64,000 nucleotides of DNA from an uncultured Roseobacter sp. Its GTDB lineage: Bacteria; Pseudomonadota; Alphaproteobacteria; Rhodobacterales; Rhodobacteraceae. Shown here in pieces: positions 1 through 9,530 of this stretch. The notes below the pieces were generated by a model. The model searched no databases. It was not told the origin of the DNA and worked only from the letters and a program-made list of their open reading frames with translations. Numbering within the stretch: position 1 is the first letter of the stretch; each line of letters starts with the position of its first letter. The position numbers and the translations under genes were made by a program. The stretch is taken from positions 209,001 to 273,000 of the forward strand of contig NZ_CANMNK010000001.1 in the NCBI RefSeq assembly GCF_947499265.1. The letters are read 5' to 3'.

Positions 1-1867
1 TCTTGGGGTCGATCATGATCATCCGGCATTCTTCCGGTGTCAGCTTGTAAAGCAGCGACAGGATCATCGTGTTGATCGCCACGGATTTACCGGAACCGGT
101 CGTCCCCGCAATCAACAGGTGCGGCATCTTGGCGAGGTTTGCGACCACCGGGTCGCCCCCGATGTCCTTCCCTAGGGCCAGCGGCAGGCGCATGTTGCTA
201 TCGCCAAAGTCACGCGCAGACAGGATTTCACGCAGCACGACTTTCTCACGGCTCTCGTTGGGCAGTTCGATGCCAATGACCGACCGGCCGGGCACGGTGG
301 AAACCCGTGCCGACAGGGCAGCCATGGACCGCGCGATGTCGTCGGCCAATCCGATGACCCGCGACGCTTTCAAACCGGGTGCCGGTTCCAATTCGTACAT
401 GGTGACCACGGGGCCGGGGCGTACGGCGACGATCTCGCCCTTCACGCCATAGTCATCCAGCACCGATTCCAGCATGCGGGCGTTTTCCTCAAGCGCCTCG
501 TCGCTCAGGTGCAGCCGCGGCACTTCCGTCGGGTTTTCCAATAGGCTCAGCGGCGGCAGTTCAAAGCCCGGGTGGGTATCGTCAAACGACAGTTTCGGCT
601 GCGCCTCTGCCTTGGCCCGCGTCGAAGGCTGCACCGGTTTGCGGTTCAGCTGCTGGATCACCCGGCGCGGCTCAGCCGTCGGGATTGCGGGCGCGTCCAC
701 CTGTGGGGTTTCGACATAGGGATCGATCATATCCATGTCGTCCGGCGCGGGCGGAATGGAGGAGGCGGGAGATGCGGTCAAAGGCGGCTCAGCCCGCACC
801 CCATCCGTGTCCAGAACCAGCGGATCGGGGCCGCGCCCCCGGCCTTTGGTCAGGGGGGCCGTTGCAGGTACCTGCACCGCTTTGCTGGTCCGCGCCCGGG
901 ATTTGATGACATCGGCGATACGGGCCCGGATCCGATCCTCGCCCGGCGCATCGTCGAAATCATCCGGGGTGTCAAATTCAACCAATTCGGGTTCGGGCAT
1001 GACATCGGGCCGCTTCACCAGCCCCGGCATCCGCGAAAAAAGACCAGCCTTGGGCTCAGACCGCATGTCCTGAAACCCTGGTGCATCCTGTAGCGGTGCA
1101 ACTTCCGTATGCACGGTCGCATCCGCAGCGGCCTGCGCCGCCGCCGCGCGGGCTTCTTCGCGCCGTTCAGCATGACGGGCAGACAGGTTTTGCGCCGTGC
1201 TCAGCGCACCGCTTGCGCCCCGGCCCAGCACGGCCATGATCCCGGCGTAAATCATCACCAGACCCACCAACAGGAACCGTCCGATGCGCATCAGTTCAGG
1301 CCGGGTGAAGCCGGTGACAAATGCGCCCAATGCGAGGATGCCCACGGCCATCAGAAGCGACATCAGTTTGACGGTAAAGGTCGACCCGATCGGCAGCAGG
1401 GTCAGCAGCGCGCCCATGACGGTATCGCCAAAGAGCCCGCCCAGACCAAAGCTGTGCGTATCAAGCCAATTGCCATCCGGTGTCAGGGTTGCCGCGTAAA
1501 TCGACCCCAAAGCGATGGCGATGGGTGCAAAAATCAACCGCCCGATGGCCCGTTCCGCACCCTGGTGCAGCGCAAACCGCGCGCCCCAGGCCAAGAGCAC
1601 GATGCCAATGCCCCAGGCGCCCCAGCCCACGATCATGAAGAGCGGGGCCGCCAGCGACGCACCGGGCCGCCCGAGCCAGTTCTGCACCGGTGCGTCGGTC
1701 GACACCATCCAATTGGGATCATCCGGCGTGTAGGAGGCGATCATCGCACAGGCCATGCACCCCAGAGCAATCAGCACAAGCCCCAGCAGTTCCTTGCCAC
1801 GCTTTTCAACCGCTTCAGCCATTGAACTGTCCAACAATGGGTCTCGCCCCCGTGTTTGATATGCCAT
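1..1867 (-). CDS. ftsK: DNA translocase FtsK (partial, C-terminus outside window)
   Basis: FtsK pumps DNA through the division septum during chromosome segregation. Only the first 622 codons are in the window; the gene runs off the left edge. The start is an ATG preceded by GAGGG about nine bases upstream. Residues roughly 20-200 hold four hydrophobic segments (the FtsK_4TM anchor), followed by a long Pro/Ala-rich acidic linker to about residue 450. The translocase core then begins, and the Walker A motif GTTGSGKS lies at about residues 588-595. The rest of the RecA-like motor and the gamma DNA-reading domain must lie beyond base 1. The aminotransferase gene upstream ends 18 bases before this start, so the two are probably co-transcribed. 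Confidence 0.96.
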   Translation of the reverse strand, partial: MAYQTRGRDPLLDSSMAEAVEKRGKELLGLVLIALGCMACAMIASYTPDDPNWMVSTDAPVQNWLGRPGASLAAPLFMIVGWGAWGIGIVLLAWGARFALHQGAERAIGRLIFAPIAIALGSIYAATLTPDGNWLDTHSFGLGGLFGDTVMGALLTLLPIGSTFTVKLMSLLMAVGILALGAFVTGFTRPELMRIGRFLLVGLVMIYAGIMAVLGRGASGALSTAQNLSARHAERREEARAAAAQAAADATVHTEVAPLQDAPGFQDMRSEPKAGLFSRMPGLVKRPDVMPEPELVEFDTPDDFDDAPGEDRIRARIADVIKSRARTSKAVQVPATAPLTKGRGRGPDPLVLDTDGVRAEPPLTASPASSIPPAPDDMDMIDPYVETPQVDAPAIPTAEPRRVIQQLNRKPVQPSTRAKAEAQPKLSFDDTHPGFELPPLSLLENPTEVPRLHLSDEALEENARMLESVLDDYGVKGEIVAVRPGPVVTMYELEPAPGLKASRVIGLADDIARSMAALSARVSTVPGRSVIGIELPNESREKVVLREILSARDFGDSNMRLPLALGKDIGGDPVVANLAKMPHLLIAGTTGSGKSVAINTMILSLLYKLTPEECRMIMIDPK

Positions 1868-1885
1868 GCTCTGATCCCTCGTTAA

Positions 1886-3073
1886 TTATTGCGCAAAAAG
1901 GCACGCGCGGATCAGTTCGATCCCACGCGCCGTTTCCGCTTTTGGGGCCACCATCGCGGCCCGAATATATCCCTGGCCCGGGTTCACCCCGTTCCAGTCC
2001 TGCGCCAAATACCCGCCGGGCAAAACACGCACGCCGGTTTCACGCCACAGCTTCACCGCAGCGGCCTCGTCATTCTCGACCGGCAGCCACAAAAAGAACC
2101 CGGCCTCGGGGCTGGCGTATCCCGGCACATTGCCCAACATCCGGTCAGCAATATCGTATTTCTCCACATAGAGACGCCGATTTTCGACAACATGCTCTTC
2201 GTCGTTCCAGACCGCGGCGGCTGCTGCCTGCAAAGGGAGCGGCAAGGGCGCGCCTGCATAATTGCGCAACTGTTTGATCTCGCGAATGTTCTCCGCCCCG
2301 CTGGCCACAAACCCTGACCGTAGTCCCGGCAGGTTGGAGCGTTTGGACAACGAATGAAAGATCACGACGCGGTTGAGGTCCACGCCCATTTCCTGTGCCA
2401 CCTGCAGCGCACCCACCGGCGGCGTGTCGCGGTAAATCTCCGAATAACACTCATCCGCGAATACTTTGAAATCGTACTTCTCTGCCAACGCGATCAGCCC
2501 GCGCCAGTAGTCACGGCTTGCCACCGCCCCCTGCGGGTTGGCAGGTGAGCAGACATAGGCCGCCGTGGTGCGATTCAACACCTCTTCGGGCAGATCCACA
2601 AAATCCGGCAGATGACCATTTTCGACGGTGGCTGGCACCATGACCGGATCGGCAGCGGCGGACAGGGCTGCAATCATATAGACTTGGTAGAACGGGTTGG
2701 GCATCAAAATCGCCGGGCGCGCACCGTTCTTTGTTTCAGGACAAAGCGCCATGACGGCGTTATAGAGCCCTTCGCGGGTGCCATTCAGCGCCATCACCTG
2801 CGTCTGCGCGTCGACAGGCACGCCGTAGCGCCGGTTCACAAACCCCGCGATGGCCTGCCGCAATTCCTCGGACCCATCGTTGGGCGGATAGCTGTTAAAC
2901 CCGACGGCATTCTGCGCGATAATATCGGTCACCCAGGCCGGAAATTCATGTTTGGGCTCGCCAATGGTCATGTGAATGGTGGGGCCACCCCCTTCGGACA
3001 CGTCCAAAAGAGCGCGCAAACGCGGCCACGCATGTGCCGGAAGGTTCGAAAACCGCTCGGGGTACACCATCAA
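1886..3073 (-). CDS. dapC: PLP-dependent aminotransferase, probable N-succinyldiaminopimelate aminotransferase
   Basis: This is a fold-type I class I/II aminotransferase of 395 residues, the normal length. The PLP-binding lysine sits in HSLSKRSNLPGLRSGF, a signature I associate with the proteobacterial DapC subgroup, which acts in the succinylase branch of lysine and diaminopimelate synthesis. Other family landmarks are NPFYQVY (substrate/PLP pocket) and ANPQG. The gene lies 18 bases upstream of ftsK on the same strand, a link between peptidoglycan precursor supply and division that fits but does not prove DapC. Class I/II aminotransferase is certain; the exact substrate is inferred from the motif and could be another keto acid. 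Confidence 0.8.
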   Translation of the reverse strand: MMVYPERFSNLPAHAWPRLRALLDVSEGGGPTIHMTIGEPKHEFPAWVTDIIAQNAVGFNSYPPNDGSEELRQAIAGFVNRRYGVPVDAQTQVMALNGTREGLYNAVMALCPETKNGARPAILMPNPFYQVYMIAALSAAADPVMVPATVENGHLPDFVDLPEEVLNRTTAAYVCSPANPQGAVASRDYWRGLIALAEKYDFKVFADECYSEIYRDTPPVGALQVAQEMGVDLNRVVIFHSLSKRSNLPGLRSGFVASGAENIREIKQLRNYAGAPLPLPLQAAAAAVWNDEEHVVENRRLYVEKYDIADRMLGNVPGYASPEAGFFLWLPVENDEAAAVKLWRETGVRVLPGGYLAQDWNGVNPGQGYIRAAMVAPKAETARGIELIRACLFAQ

Positions 3074-3176
3074 AACTGCCTCAGATCGGGATCATTCACG
3101 TCCCGTTTGCCTCAAACTACCCAAGGCGGGCGGCTGCGTCCAGAAAAACGCGCAGCTTTGTCGTGATTTGTGGCTT

Positions 3177-4505
3177 TTAGGACAATGCCTGCTCAGCGGC
3201 CGCCCCAAGCCGCAACAGCGCCCCTTCGCAATCGGGTGCCGCCATCATCATCAAGCCACAGCTCGGGACACCGGTGGGCAGGCTCAGCGCGCAAAGACCC
3301 ATCAGGTTGCCGATCCGAGTGTTGCGCAGCGCCATCAGGTTTTCCGTGATGTAATAATCATGATCTGAATTCAGCCGCTCCAGGTTCGGCGGCATGATGG
3401 GGGCGGTCGGCAAGATCACGGCGTCATAGCCAGCAGTTGCGCGGTCATAGGCCATCCGCGCAGCATCAAGCGTTGCCCAGGCCGCCACATAGTCCGGGCC
3501 GGAGTGATTTTTCCCAAGCTGGAACCGCTGCAGAATTTCGCTGTACATCGCCTCCGGATTGGCTTCGATGACATCGCGCCAAAGGCCGTAAGCCTCTGAT
3601 GTATAAACACAAGTACTTTGCGCGAGGGCCGTTTCGACCTCGGGGATCTCGATGTGATCGATCCGGGCGCCCGCATCCTGCAGGCGTGCCACGGCACCTT
3701 CAAATGCAGCCATGGGCGTGTCGCGCACCTCTTGCGTCGCAACCGTGTCCAGGACCGCCAGGCATCTGCCCGCAAGCGATGCCCCGGCCAAATCAAAGGG
3801 CTTGCAACCTTCCATCACCGCAGTGAGCAGATTGGCGTCCTCAATCGAGCGGCAGAGCGGCCCAACCGTGTCGAATTTCAGCGCCAGTGGCACGACACCT
3901 TCCAGGCTCAGCCGACCCGCTGTAGTTTTCAGGCCCACCAGATCGTTCCACGCGGAGGGAATGCGCACAGATCCACCGGTATCAGAGCCGATACCAGCCG
4001 CCGCCAACCCGAAGGCGACCGAGGCCGCCGCCCCGGACGACGATCCACCGGGCACAGCGCCCGCATCATTGACGCAGGGCGGCGTATCGGTGCTCGGGTT
4101 GTAGCCCAGCCCGGAAAACGCCAGCTCGCTCATGTGGGTTTTGCCCAGGCACACAAGGCCCGCAGCCGTGGCATTCTGCAAGACGCGGGCATCATGGTCT
4201 GGCACGCGATCCTTCAGCAGTTTGGACCCAGCTTCTGTGCCCACCCCGGCCGTATCAAACAGGTCTTTCCAACTGATCGGGACGCCATCCAAGGGCGACA
4301 AACGTTGGCCTGTCGCGGCACGTTCCGCCGCTGCGGCAGCCTCGGCCAGGGCGCGATCTTTGGTCAGCCGGGCGTAAATCCGGTCTTTCAACGCGTGGCC
4401 CTCAATGGCGTCCAGATAGGTCTGCGTGAGCGCCACCGGATCAATATCCCCTGCGGCAATGCCGCGCCCGAGATCAGCGGCTGTCATCTGCAACCAGTTC
4501 TGCAT
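3177..4505 (-). CDS. Amidase signature family hydrolase
   Basis: An amidase-signature enzyme of 442 residues. The Ser-cisSer-Lys triad is visible: the lysine in PISWKDLFD, the cis-serine in GGSSSG, and the nucleophile in DTGGSVRIP. Substrates in this family range from aryl amides to Glu-tRNA(Gln) (GatA). The neighbours (an aminotransferase and a UbiH-type hydroxylase) do not include gatB or gatC, so a catabolic amide hydrolase is likelier than GatA. The reading frame is open to an ATG at 4547, but the ATG at 4505 has a GGGGG ribosome-binding stretch about eight bases upstream and gives a normal N-terminus. It is transcribed divergently from the hydroxylase, leaving an 84-base promoter gap. 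Confidence 0.88.
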   Translation of the reverse strand: MQNWLQMTAADLGRGIAAGDIDPVALTQTYLDAIEGHALKDRIYARLTKDRALAEAAAAAERAATGQRLSPLDGVPISWKDLFDTAGVGTEAGSKLLKDRVPDHDARVLQNATAAGLVCLGKTHMSELAFSGLGYNPSTDTPPCVNDAGAVPGGSSSGAAASVAFGLAAAGIGSDTGGSVRIPSAWNDLVGLKTTAGRLSLEGVVPLALKFDTVGPLCRSIEDANLLTAVMEGCKPFDLAGASLAGRCLAVLDTVATQEVRDTPMAAFEGAVARLQDAGARIDHIEIPEVETALAQSTCVYTSEAYGLWRDVIEANPEAMYSEILQRFQLGKNHSGPDYVAAWATLDAARMAYDRATAGYDAVILPTAPIMPPNLERLNSDHDYYITENLMALRNTRIGNLMGLCALSLPTGVPSCGLMMMAAPDCEGALLRLGAAAEQALS

Positions 4506-4589
4506 GTCATCTACCCCCAATATTTTGCGCGGAGGGTAGCGACGCAAGCGCGCATGGACAATCCCCCGCCCACGGTCCTATTGAGGCAC

Positions 4590-5816
4590 ATGGCATTTGA
4601 TTGTGACATCGTAATCGTAGGGGGCGGCCTGAATGGTCCGGCGCTCGCTTTGGCGCTCGCAAGCGCGGGTCAGACCGTGACACTTGTTGACGCGCTGCCG
4701 ATCAAGGTTCGCAAGAATGCTGGTTTTGACGGTCGCTCCTACGCCCTTGCGCTGACCTCCGCCCGATTGGTCCGTGCCCTGGATGTCTGGGACGCCCTCG
4801 AGGACGTGGCCCAACCGATGCTGGACATCAAGGTCAGCGACGGTCGGGCGGGCGAAGGTCCCTCGCCATTCTTCATGCACTTCGATCACGCGGAGATCGA
4901 AGAGGGGCCCATGGGCTACATGGTCGAAGACCGCCACCTCCGTCCCGCCCTGCTGAACGCGGTGAAGAAGGTCAAAGCCATTCGCCAGATCAGCGAAGAT
5001 CAGGTCACAGGCCAGGAGGTTGATGCCACCGGTGTCACGGCGCATCTGGCGTCGGGAAAATCCGTGCGCGCCAAATTGCTGGTGGGGTGCGACGGGCGCA
5101 GCTCCGGGACAGCGCAGCGCGCCGGGATTTCGCGCACCGGATGGGGGTATGGTCAAACGGCGCTGGTCTGTGCCCTGAACCACGAATTGCCGCACCACGG
5201 CGTCGCACATCAGTTTTTCATGCCGCCTGGTCCCCTGGCCATCTTACCGCTCAAGGGCAACCGATCCTCCATCGTCTGGAGCGAAACCACCGAGAACGCC
5301 AGTCATATCAATGGTACGTCGGATGCTGACTACCTTGACGTGCTACGTCCGAGGTTTGGCAGTTTTCTCGGTGAGATTTCCTTGGCCGGTGCGCGTTTTA
5401 CCTATCCGCTGTCCCTGTCACTGGCGAATGCCCTGGTGGCCAAACGCGTGGCACTGGTGGGCGATGCGGCCCATGGTGTGCACCCGATTGCGGGTCAGGG
5501 GCTGAATGCAGGCATCCGCGATGTCGCCGCGCTTGCGGATGTGATTGCAGATGCCGCGCGGCGTGGCGAAGACATCGGCTCCGCCCCGGTCCTGTCCCGT
5601 TACCAGCAGTGGCGACGGTTCGACAACACGACGCTGGCCATCGCGACGGATGCCTTCAATCGGTTGTTTTCAAATGACAATGCGATGCTACGCGGCATGC
5701 GCGATCTTGGCATGGGTCTGGTTGGAAGATTTCCGGCGCTACGCCGAAGCTTCATCCGGGAGGCCGCTGGCTTGACCGGGGATCTACCGCGATTGCTTAA
5801 AGGCGAAAAACTCTAA
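4590..5816 (+). CDS. UbiH/UbiF/VisC-family FAD-dependent hydroxylase
   Basis: A 408-residue flavin monooxygenase of the ubiquinone hydroxylase family, which hydroxylates the benzoquinone ring of ubiquinone precursors. The N-terminus carries the dinucleotide-binding glycine motif GGGLNG right after a hydrophobic beta strand. The second FAD motif, [18 protein letters not shown], lies at about residues 290-310 and is the family hallmark. The same frame stays open for 324 codons upstream, antisense to the amidase, but similarity begins at [12 protein letters not shown], so the start is 4590. Alphaproteobacteria often use one broad UbiL/UbiM-type enzyme for several ring positions, so which carbon is hydroxylated cannot be told. 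The 3' end overlaps the Trm112 gene by four bases, tail to tail. Confidence 0.9.
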   Translation: MAFDCDIVIVGGGLNGPALALALASAGQTVTLVDALPIKVRKNAGFDGRSYALALTSARLVRALDVWDALEDVAQPMLDIKVSDGRAGEGPSPFFMHFDHAEIEEGPMGYMVEDRHLRPALLNAVKKVKAIRQISEDQVTGQEVDATGVTAHLASGKSVRAKLLVGCDGRSSGTAQRAGISRTGWGYGQTALVCALNHELPHHGVAHQFFMPPGPLAILPLKGNRSSIVWSETTENASHINGTSDADYLDVLRPRFGSFLGEISLAGARFTYPLSLSLANALVAKRVALVGDAAHGVHPIAGQGLNAGIRDVAALADVIADAARRGEDIGSAPVLSRYQQWRRFDNTTLAIATDAFNRLFSNDNAMLRGMRDLGMGLVGRFPALRRSFIREAAGLTGDLPRLLKGEKL

Positions 5817-5998
5817 TCCAGCGTCCTGGCCTCATCGACCAGCAAGATCGGAATACCATTGCGGATCGGATAGGCGAGATTTGACGACTGTGAAATCAGC
5901 TCCTGCTTGTCCGCGTCATACTTCAGCGTTGTGTGACTGCGCGGGCAAATCAGGGCCTCCAGCATGCGCCGGTCAAAACTGACAGCGGTTTCGCTCAT
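5813..5998 (-). CDS. Trm112 family protein (UPF0434-like)
   Basis: A 61-residue Trm112-like protein. The family pattern is seen as [13 protein letters not shown], then [13 protein letters not shown] near the C-terminus. Eukaryotic and archaeal Trm112 activate methyltransferases and bind zinc with four cysteines; this bacterial form keeps only one of them (in LICP), which is common in alphaproteobacterial members. Its start overlaps the stop of the LON-domain gene upstream in an ATGA arrangement, so translation is probably coupled. The bacterial role is not established. Confidence 0.88.
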   Translation of the reverse strand: MSETAVSFDRRMLEALICPRSHTTLKYDADKQELISQSSNLAYPIRNGIPILLVDEARTLD

Positions 5999-6639
5999 TG
6001 GATCATCTCGCTCTCGCTGCCACCTCTGAGCTGGTATTCGATCAAGGTCACCAGCGTCTCGCGCCGCGTGGTCAGCGACGGCGCTTCCAACAGCGCCTGC
6101 TTATCCTCAGGGTCGAAGTCGAGCATCATCGACAGGGAATTGATCAGCAGTTCATCGTCTGCCTCTTTCAACGTGTCCCAATCGGCGGAGAGCTGTCGCG
6201 CATCGAAATATCGCTCCAGGAGCTCCATGAAACCGCTGCGCACAAAAGCCGTGTCTTTCTCTTCGGGTCCGAGGTCGCGGTCAAAGCCATCCCATTTCAC
6301 ATCACAGCGCCGGTAGGGCGTAAACCCTTGCACTTCCTGCACAACCCGAAACCGTGAAACACCACCCAGGGTGATCAGATAGCGCCCGTCTTCGGTCTCT
6401 GAAAACTGGGTGATCCGGCCCGCGCACCCGATGGATTGCAGACCATTCCCGCCGCGCCCCGGTACCTCATTGGGCTGCAACATACCGATCAGCCGTGTCG
6501 ATGTTTTGAGCGCGTCTTCAAGCATTTGCAAATAGCGCGGTTCAAAAATATGCAGCGGCAGTCGTGCGCGCGGCAACAGCAAAGCGCCAGGCAATGGAAA
6601 TATTGCAATCGTGTCAGGGAGCTCTGCGGCTTTTATCAT
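5995..6639 (-). CDS. LON peptidase N-terminal (substrate-binding) domain protein
   Basis: A 214-residue stand-alone LON N-terminal domain without the ATPase or protease parts. The N-terminal [23 protein letters not shown] stretch is typical, as is the later [17 protein letters not shown] region. The domain binds substrate in Lon protease; free-standing copies are widespread in alphaproteobacteria but their job is unclear. It sits between the CnoX-like thioredoxin gene (27 bases upstream) and the Trm112 gene (4-base overlap downstream). A three-gene minus-strand operon with a protein-homeostasis flavour is therefore likely. Confidence 0.9.
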   Translation of the reverse strand: MIKAAELPDTIAIFPLPGALLLPRARLPLHIFEPRYLQMLEDALKTSTRLIGMLQPNEVPGRGGNGLQSIGCAGRITQFSETEDGRYLITLGGVSRFRVVQEVQGFTPYRRCDVKWDGFDRDLGPEEKDTAFVRSGFMELLERYFDARQLSADWDTLKEADDELLINSLSMMLDFDPEDKQALLEAPSLTTRRETLVTLIEYQLRGGSESEMIQ

Positions 6640-6666
6640 AAAAGATCACCTAGCCCGCAGTGCGGC

Positions 6667-7584
6667 TCAGGCAAATATCATTGAGCTCAATTTGCGACGG
6701 CCGTTTAACATAATCGGATCGTTCGGCTTCAGCGCCTCGAATATGGTGAATAGCTGCGTTTTGGCAGCACCTTCATTCCAGTCGCGGTCCCGCCGGAACA
6801 ACTCCAATAGTGCGTCAACCGCGCCTTCGACGTCGCCATTCGCATGCATGGCCTGCGCCAGATCAAAGCGCGCCTGCAGGTCATCCGGGTTGGCCTCGAC
6901 CGCTTTGCGCAGGTCATCAACTGGCCCTGCACCTTCGGCCTGGCGGGCCAGCTCAAGCTGTGCATGCGCGGCTTCAAGCTCAGGCGAGGCAGAGATTTCT
7001 GCGGGCGCACCGTTCAGGATCGCCTCGGCCTGATCCAACTCGCCCAGGGCAATATGCGCGCGCACCATGCCGCCGTAGGCTGCCGCATGGTTTGGATCTT
7101 CGCCCAGAATAGCCGCGAAGGTTTGCGCGGCATCTGTCGCTGCACCTTCTGCCAACATCTCCTCGGCGGCCGCAACGGCCTCGCCCAGGGCTTCCCCCGG
7201 CGCGTCACCGCCTGCGGCTTTCACCACACGATCAACAAAGGCCTTGATCTCGGATTGCGGCACCGCGCCCTGAAAGCCGTCAATCGGCTGACCTTTGTGG
7301 AAGGCATAGACCGTCGGGATCGACTGAATTTGCAACTGTCCGGCGATCATCTGGGCCTCGTCCACGTTGACCTTGGCCATCTTCGCCGCGCCCTTGGCAG
7401 CGCGAACGGCCTCTTCCAATTGTGGTCCCAGCGTTTTACAGGGGCCACACCAGGGCGCCCAGAAATCAACAATCACCGGCGTGGTCTGAGAGGCCTCAAC
7501 CACATCCGCCATGAAACTCGCTTCGGTCACGTCTTTGATTAGATCGTCGGCCGCCGGAGCGGCACCCAGGTTCAGGTCCATCAT
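6667..7584 (-). CDS. Thioredoxin-TPR fusion, CnoX/YbbN-like co-chaperone
   Basis: A 305-residue protein with an N-terminal thioredoxin fold (active site WCGPC, about residues 46-50; cis-proline in SIPTVYAF) and a C-terminal alpha-helical TPR-like half rich in Ala, Leu and Glu repeats. This is the CnoX (YbbN) architecture: a chaperedoxin that holds unfolding substrates and hands them to GroEL or DnaK. The E. coli protein has lost the resolving CXXC pair, but this one keeps both cysteines, so redox activity is expected. The first two codons are both ATG and either may start. It is the first gene of the CnoX-LON-Trm112 run, divergent from nothing but 50 bases downstream of the exonuclease III gene on the same strand. 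Confidence 0.9.
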   Translation of the reverse strand: MMDLNLGAAPAADDLIKDVTEASFMADVVEASQTTPVIVDFWAPWCGPCKTLGPQLEEAVRAAKGAAKMAKVNVDEAQMIAGQLQIQSIPTVYAFHKGQPIDGFQGAVPQSEIKAFVDRVVKAAGGDAPGEALGEAVAAAEEMLAEGAATDAAQTFAAILGEDPNHAAAYGGMVRAHIALGELDQAEAILNGAPAEISASPELEAAHAQLELARQAEGAGPVDDLRKAVEANPDDLQARFDLAQAMHANGDVEGAVDALLELFRRDRDWNEGAAKTQLFTIFEALKPNDPIMLNGRRKLSSMIFA

Positions 7585-7636
7585 CTTGTCGTCCTTACGC
7601 TCGCGTCAGAAGTTATATGGGAGGCGGCCCGGCTTT

Positions 7637-8425
7637 TCAAAGGTCAAAACTGGCAAAAACGGGCGCGTGGTCGCTGGGTTTCTCCCATCCGCGCGCCGAC
7701 CGCAAGATGCGGCTTGAATGTGCAGCCTGCGCAATGTCCGGACTGGCCCAGACGTGATCGAGGCGGCGCCCCTTGTCGGCCCCGTCCCAGTCTTTCGCGC
7801 GATAGGACCACCAGCTGTAAAGCCGCCCGTCCGGGATGTCCCGCCGGGTGATATCCACCCATCCGCCGGCATCCTGGGTGTTGGCCAGATGTTCGACCTC
7901 AATCGGCGTGTGGCTGACGACCTTCAGCAGCTTCTTGTGGTCCCAGACGTCGTCTTCGCGCGGGGCAATGTTCAAATCGCCAACCAGAATGGATTTCTCG
8001 GGGCGATTATCCCGGAACCAGTCACGCATCTCCGTCAGGTAATCCAGCTTTTGGCCAAACTTCTCGTTGACCGCACGATCGGCAACATCCCCGCCTGCGG
8101 GAACATAGAAGTTATGGACGGTCACGCCATTCTCAAGCTCTCCGGCAATGTGGCGCGCATGACCCAGGGAGGCGAAATCATGAGACCCGGCTTCCTGCAT
8201 CGGAATCTTCGACAGGATTGCGACGCCGTTGTAGCCCTTCTGCCCGCGTGCCACGACATGGCCGTAGCCAACGGCGGCAAATGCCTCCAGCGGCATCTTG
8301 TCCACCGGGCTCTTGCACTCTTGCAGGCACAGCACGTCAGGTCCCTCCTCCGCCAGCAATTTCAGGACCAGCGCTTCGCGCAATCGGACCGAATTGATGT
8401 TCCAGGTCGCAAGGGAGAATGTCAT
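7637..8425 (-). CDS. xth: Exodeoxyribonuclease III
   Basis: A 262-residue exonuclease III of the EEP (endonuclease/exonuclease/phosphatase) superfamily, acting on abasic sites and 3' ends in base excision repair. Landmarks: ATWNINSVRLR at the N-terminus (metal-binding Asn), CLQECK (catalytic Glu), GDLNIAPREDDVWD (catalytic Asp/Asn) and SDHAPVFASF at the C-terminus (catalytic His). The frame is open for another 54 codons upstream, but the family N-terminus MTFSLATWN begins at 8425. It may be transcribed separately from the CnoX gene, which lies 52 bases downstream. Confidence 0.95.
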   Translation of the reverse strand: MTFSLATWNINSVRLREALVLKLLAEEGPDVLCLQECKSPVDKMPLEAFAAVGYGHVVARGQKGYNGVAILSKIPMQEAGSHDFASLGHARHIAGELENGVTVHNFYVPAGGDVADRAVNEKFGQKLDYLTEMRDWFRDNRPEKSILVGDLNIAPREDDVWDHKKLLKVVSHTPIEVEHLANTQDAGGWVDITRRDIPDGRLYSWWSYRAKDWDGADKGRRLDHVWASPDIAQAAHSSRILRSARGWEKPSDHAPVFASFDL

Positions 8426-8533
8426 GAGGCGGGCTCCGTGTTTCGTGTCGTGGCACCCTAACGCAGGCATAATCCATGCGCCACGCGATTCCATCGACGC
8501 GCGCCGTTTGCAGAGGATATCGGAGCTTTGGGC

Positions 8534-8560
8534 AAAAAAAGACCGGGCACGAAGCCCGGC
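8534..8560 (-). terminator. Intrinsic terminator downstream of the CenR-like regulator
   Basis: On the minus strand a GC-rich hairpin with arms GCCGGGC-type/GCCCGG and a five-base loop is followed directly by seven T residues. It lies about 120 bases after the stop of the response regulator gene and just before exonuclease III. Confidence 0.8.
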
Positions 8561-8682
8561 CAAGTCCAACAGGGAGGTACATGCCATTACCCGGGCATGC
8601 GCGGGATCTCATCGCCAGCGAGCCTGAATTCTCGCTGATAAAATCAATATAGGCGCTAATTGGTTAATAAAAACCCAACGCT

Positions 8683-9369
8683 TTACGCCATCAGACGATA
8701 TCCGCCTGATTCGGTCACAAGAAGGCGTGCATTTGACGGATCTGGTTCGATTTTTTGACGCAGCCGGTAGATATGCGTCTCCAATGTATGGGTGGTCACG
8801 CCGGCGTTATATCCCCAGACCTCGTGCAGCAGCACATCTCGGGCCACCACACCATCGGTTGATCTATATAGGAATTTCAGGATGTTAGTCTCTTTTTCGG
8901 TCAGACGGACTTTCTTGTCGTCCTCCGTCACCAACATCTTCATCGACGGCTTGAACGTGTAATGACCCAGTTGGAAAACGGCGTCCTCAGATTGCTCATG
9001 CTGTCGCAACTGCGCACGAATCCGCGCAAGCAACACCGGAAATTTGAAAGGTTTGCTGACATAATCATTGGCACCGGCATCCAGACCGAGGATCGTATCC
9101 GCGTCGCTGTCATGCCCCGTCAGCATCAGGATCGGGCTCTTGACCCCCTGTTTGCGCATCAAACGGCACAATTCGCGCCCGTCTGTATCCGGCAGACCCA
9201 CATCCAGGATCACCAGATCGTAAAGCGCCTCCTTGGCGCGCACCATGGCATCCGCGCCATTAGCTGCCTCAAAGACATCGAAGTCCTCGGTCATGATCAA
9301 CTGCTCGCTCAGCGCATCGCGCAGATCATCGTCATCGTCGACCAAGAGTATCTTTTTCAGTTGTGCCAT
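8683..9369 (-). CDS. cenR: OmpR-family response regulator, CenR-like orphan
   Basis: A 228-residue two-domain response regulator. The receiver has the acidic pocket LLVDDDDD, the phospho-acceptor Asp in VILDVGLPDTDG, the Thr in MLTGHD and the Lys in SKPF. The C-terminal winged helix shows VWGYNAGVTTHTLETHIYRLRQKIE and ends in ESGGYRLM. The N-terminus (LVDDDDDLRDALSEQL, then EDFDVFEA) resembles CenR, an essential cell-envelope regulator of Caulobacter and Rhodobacter that is typically unlinked to its histidine kinase. No kinase gene is adjacent here either. OmpR-family assignment is certain; the CenR name rests on recalled sequence similarity. It is divergent from ribA across 161 bases and ends at the terminator near 8550. 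Confidence 0.85.
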   Translation of the reverse strand: MAQLKKILLVDDDDDLRDALSEQLIMTEDFDVFEAANGADAMVRAKEALYDLVILDVGLPDTDGRELCRLMRKQGVKSPILMLTGHDSDADTILGLDAGANDYVSKPFKFPVLLARIRAQLRQHEQSEDAVFQLGHYTFKPSMKMLVTEDDKKVRLTEKETNILKFLYRSTDGVVARDVLLHEVWGYNAGVTTHTLETHIYRLRQKIEPDPSNARLLVTESGGYRLMA

Positions 9370-9530
9370 CAGCTTTCTCCCTTTGGTGACCTAGAGATGT
9401 GGTTTCGCGCACAATCTGGCAAGCGCGCGACAAAATCTCTCACGCGCTCGTGTTACAGGACCCGGCAAATGTTTCAATTCCGGCGGAATTGGCCTAGATC
9501 AAGCGCAGATTATGCAGGCATTGTAACATC

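Noticed and set aside
3618-4589. Long open frame on plus continuous with the UbiH-type gene
   Set aside because: It is antisense to the amidase, has no family similarity, and the hydroxylase clearly begins at 4590; high G+C keeps the frame open by chance.
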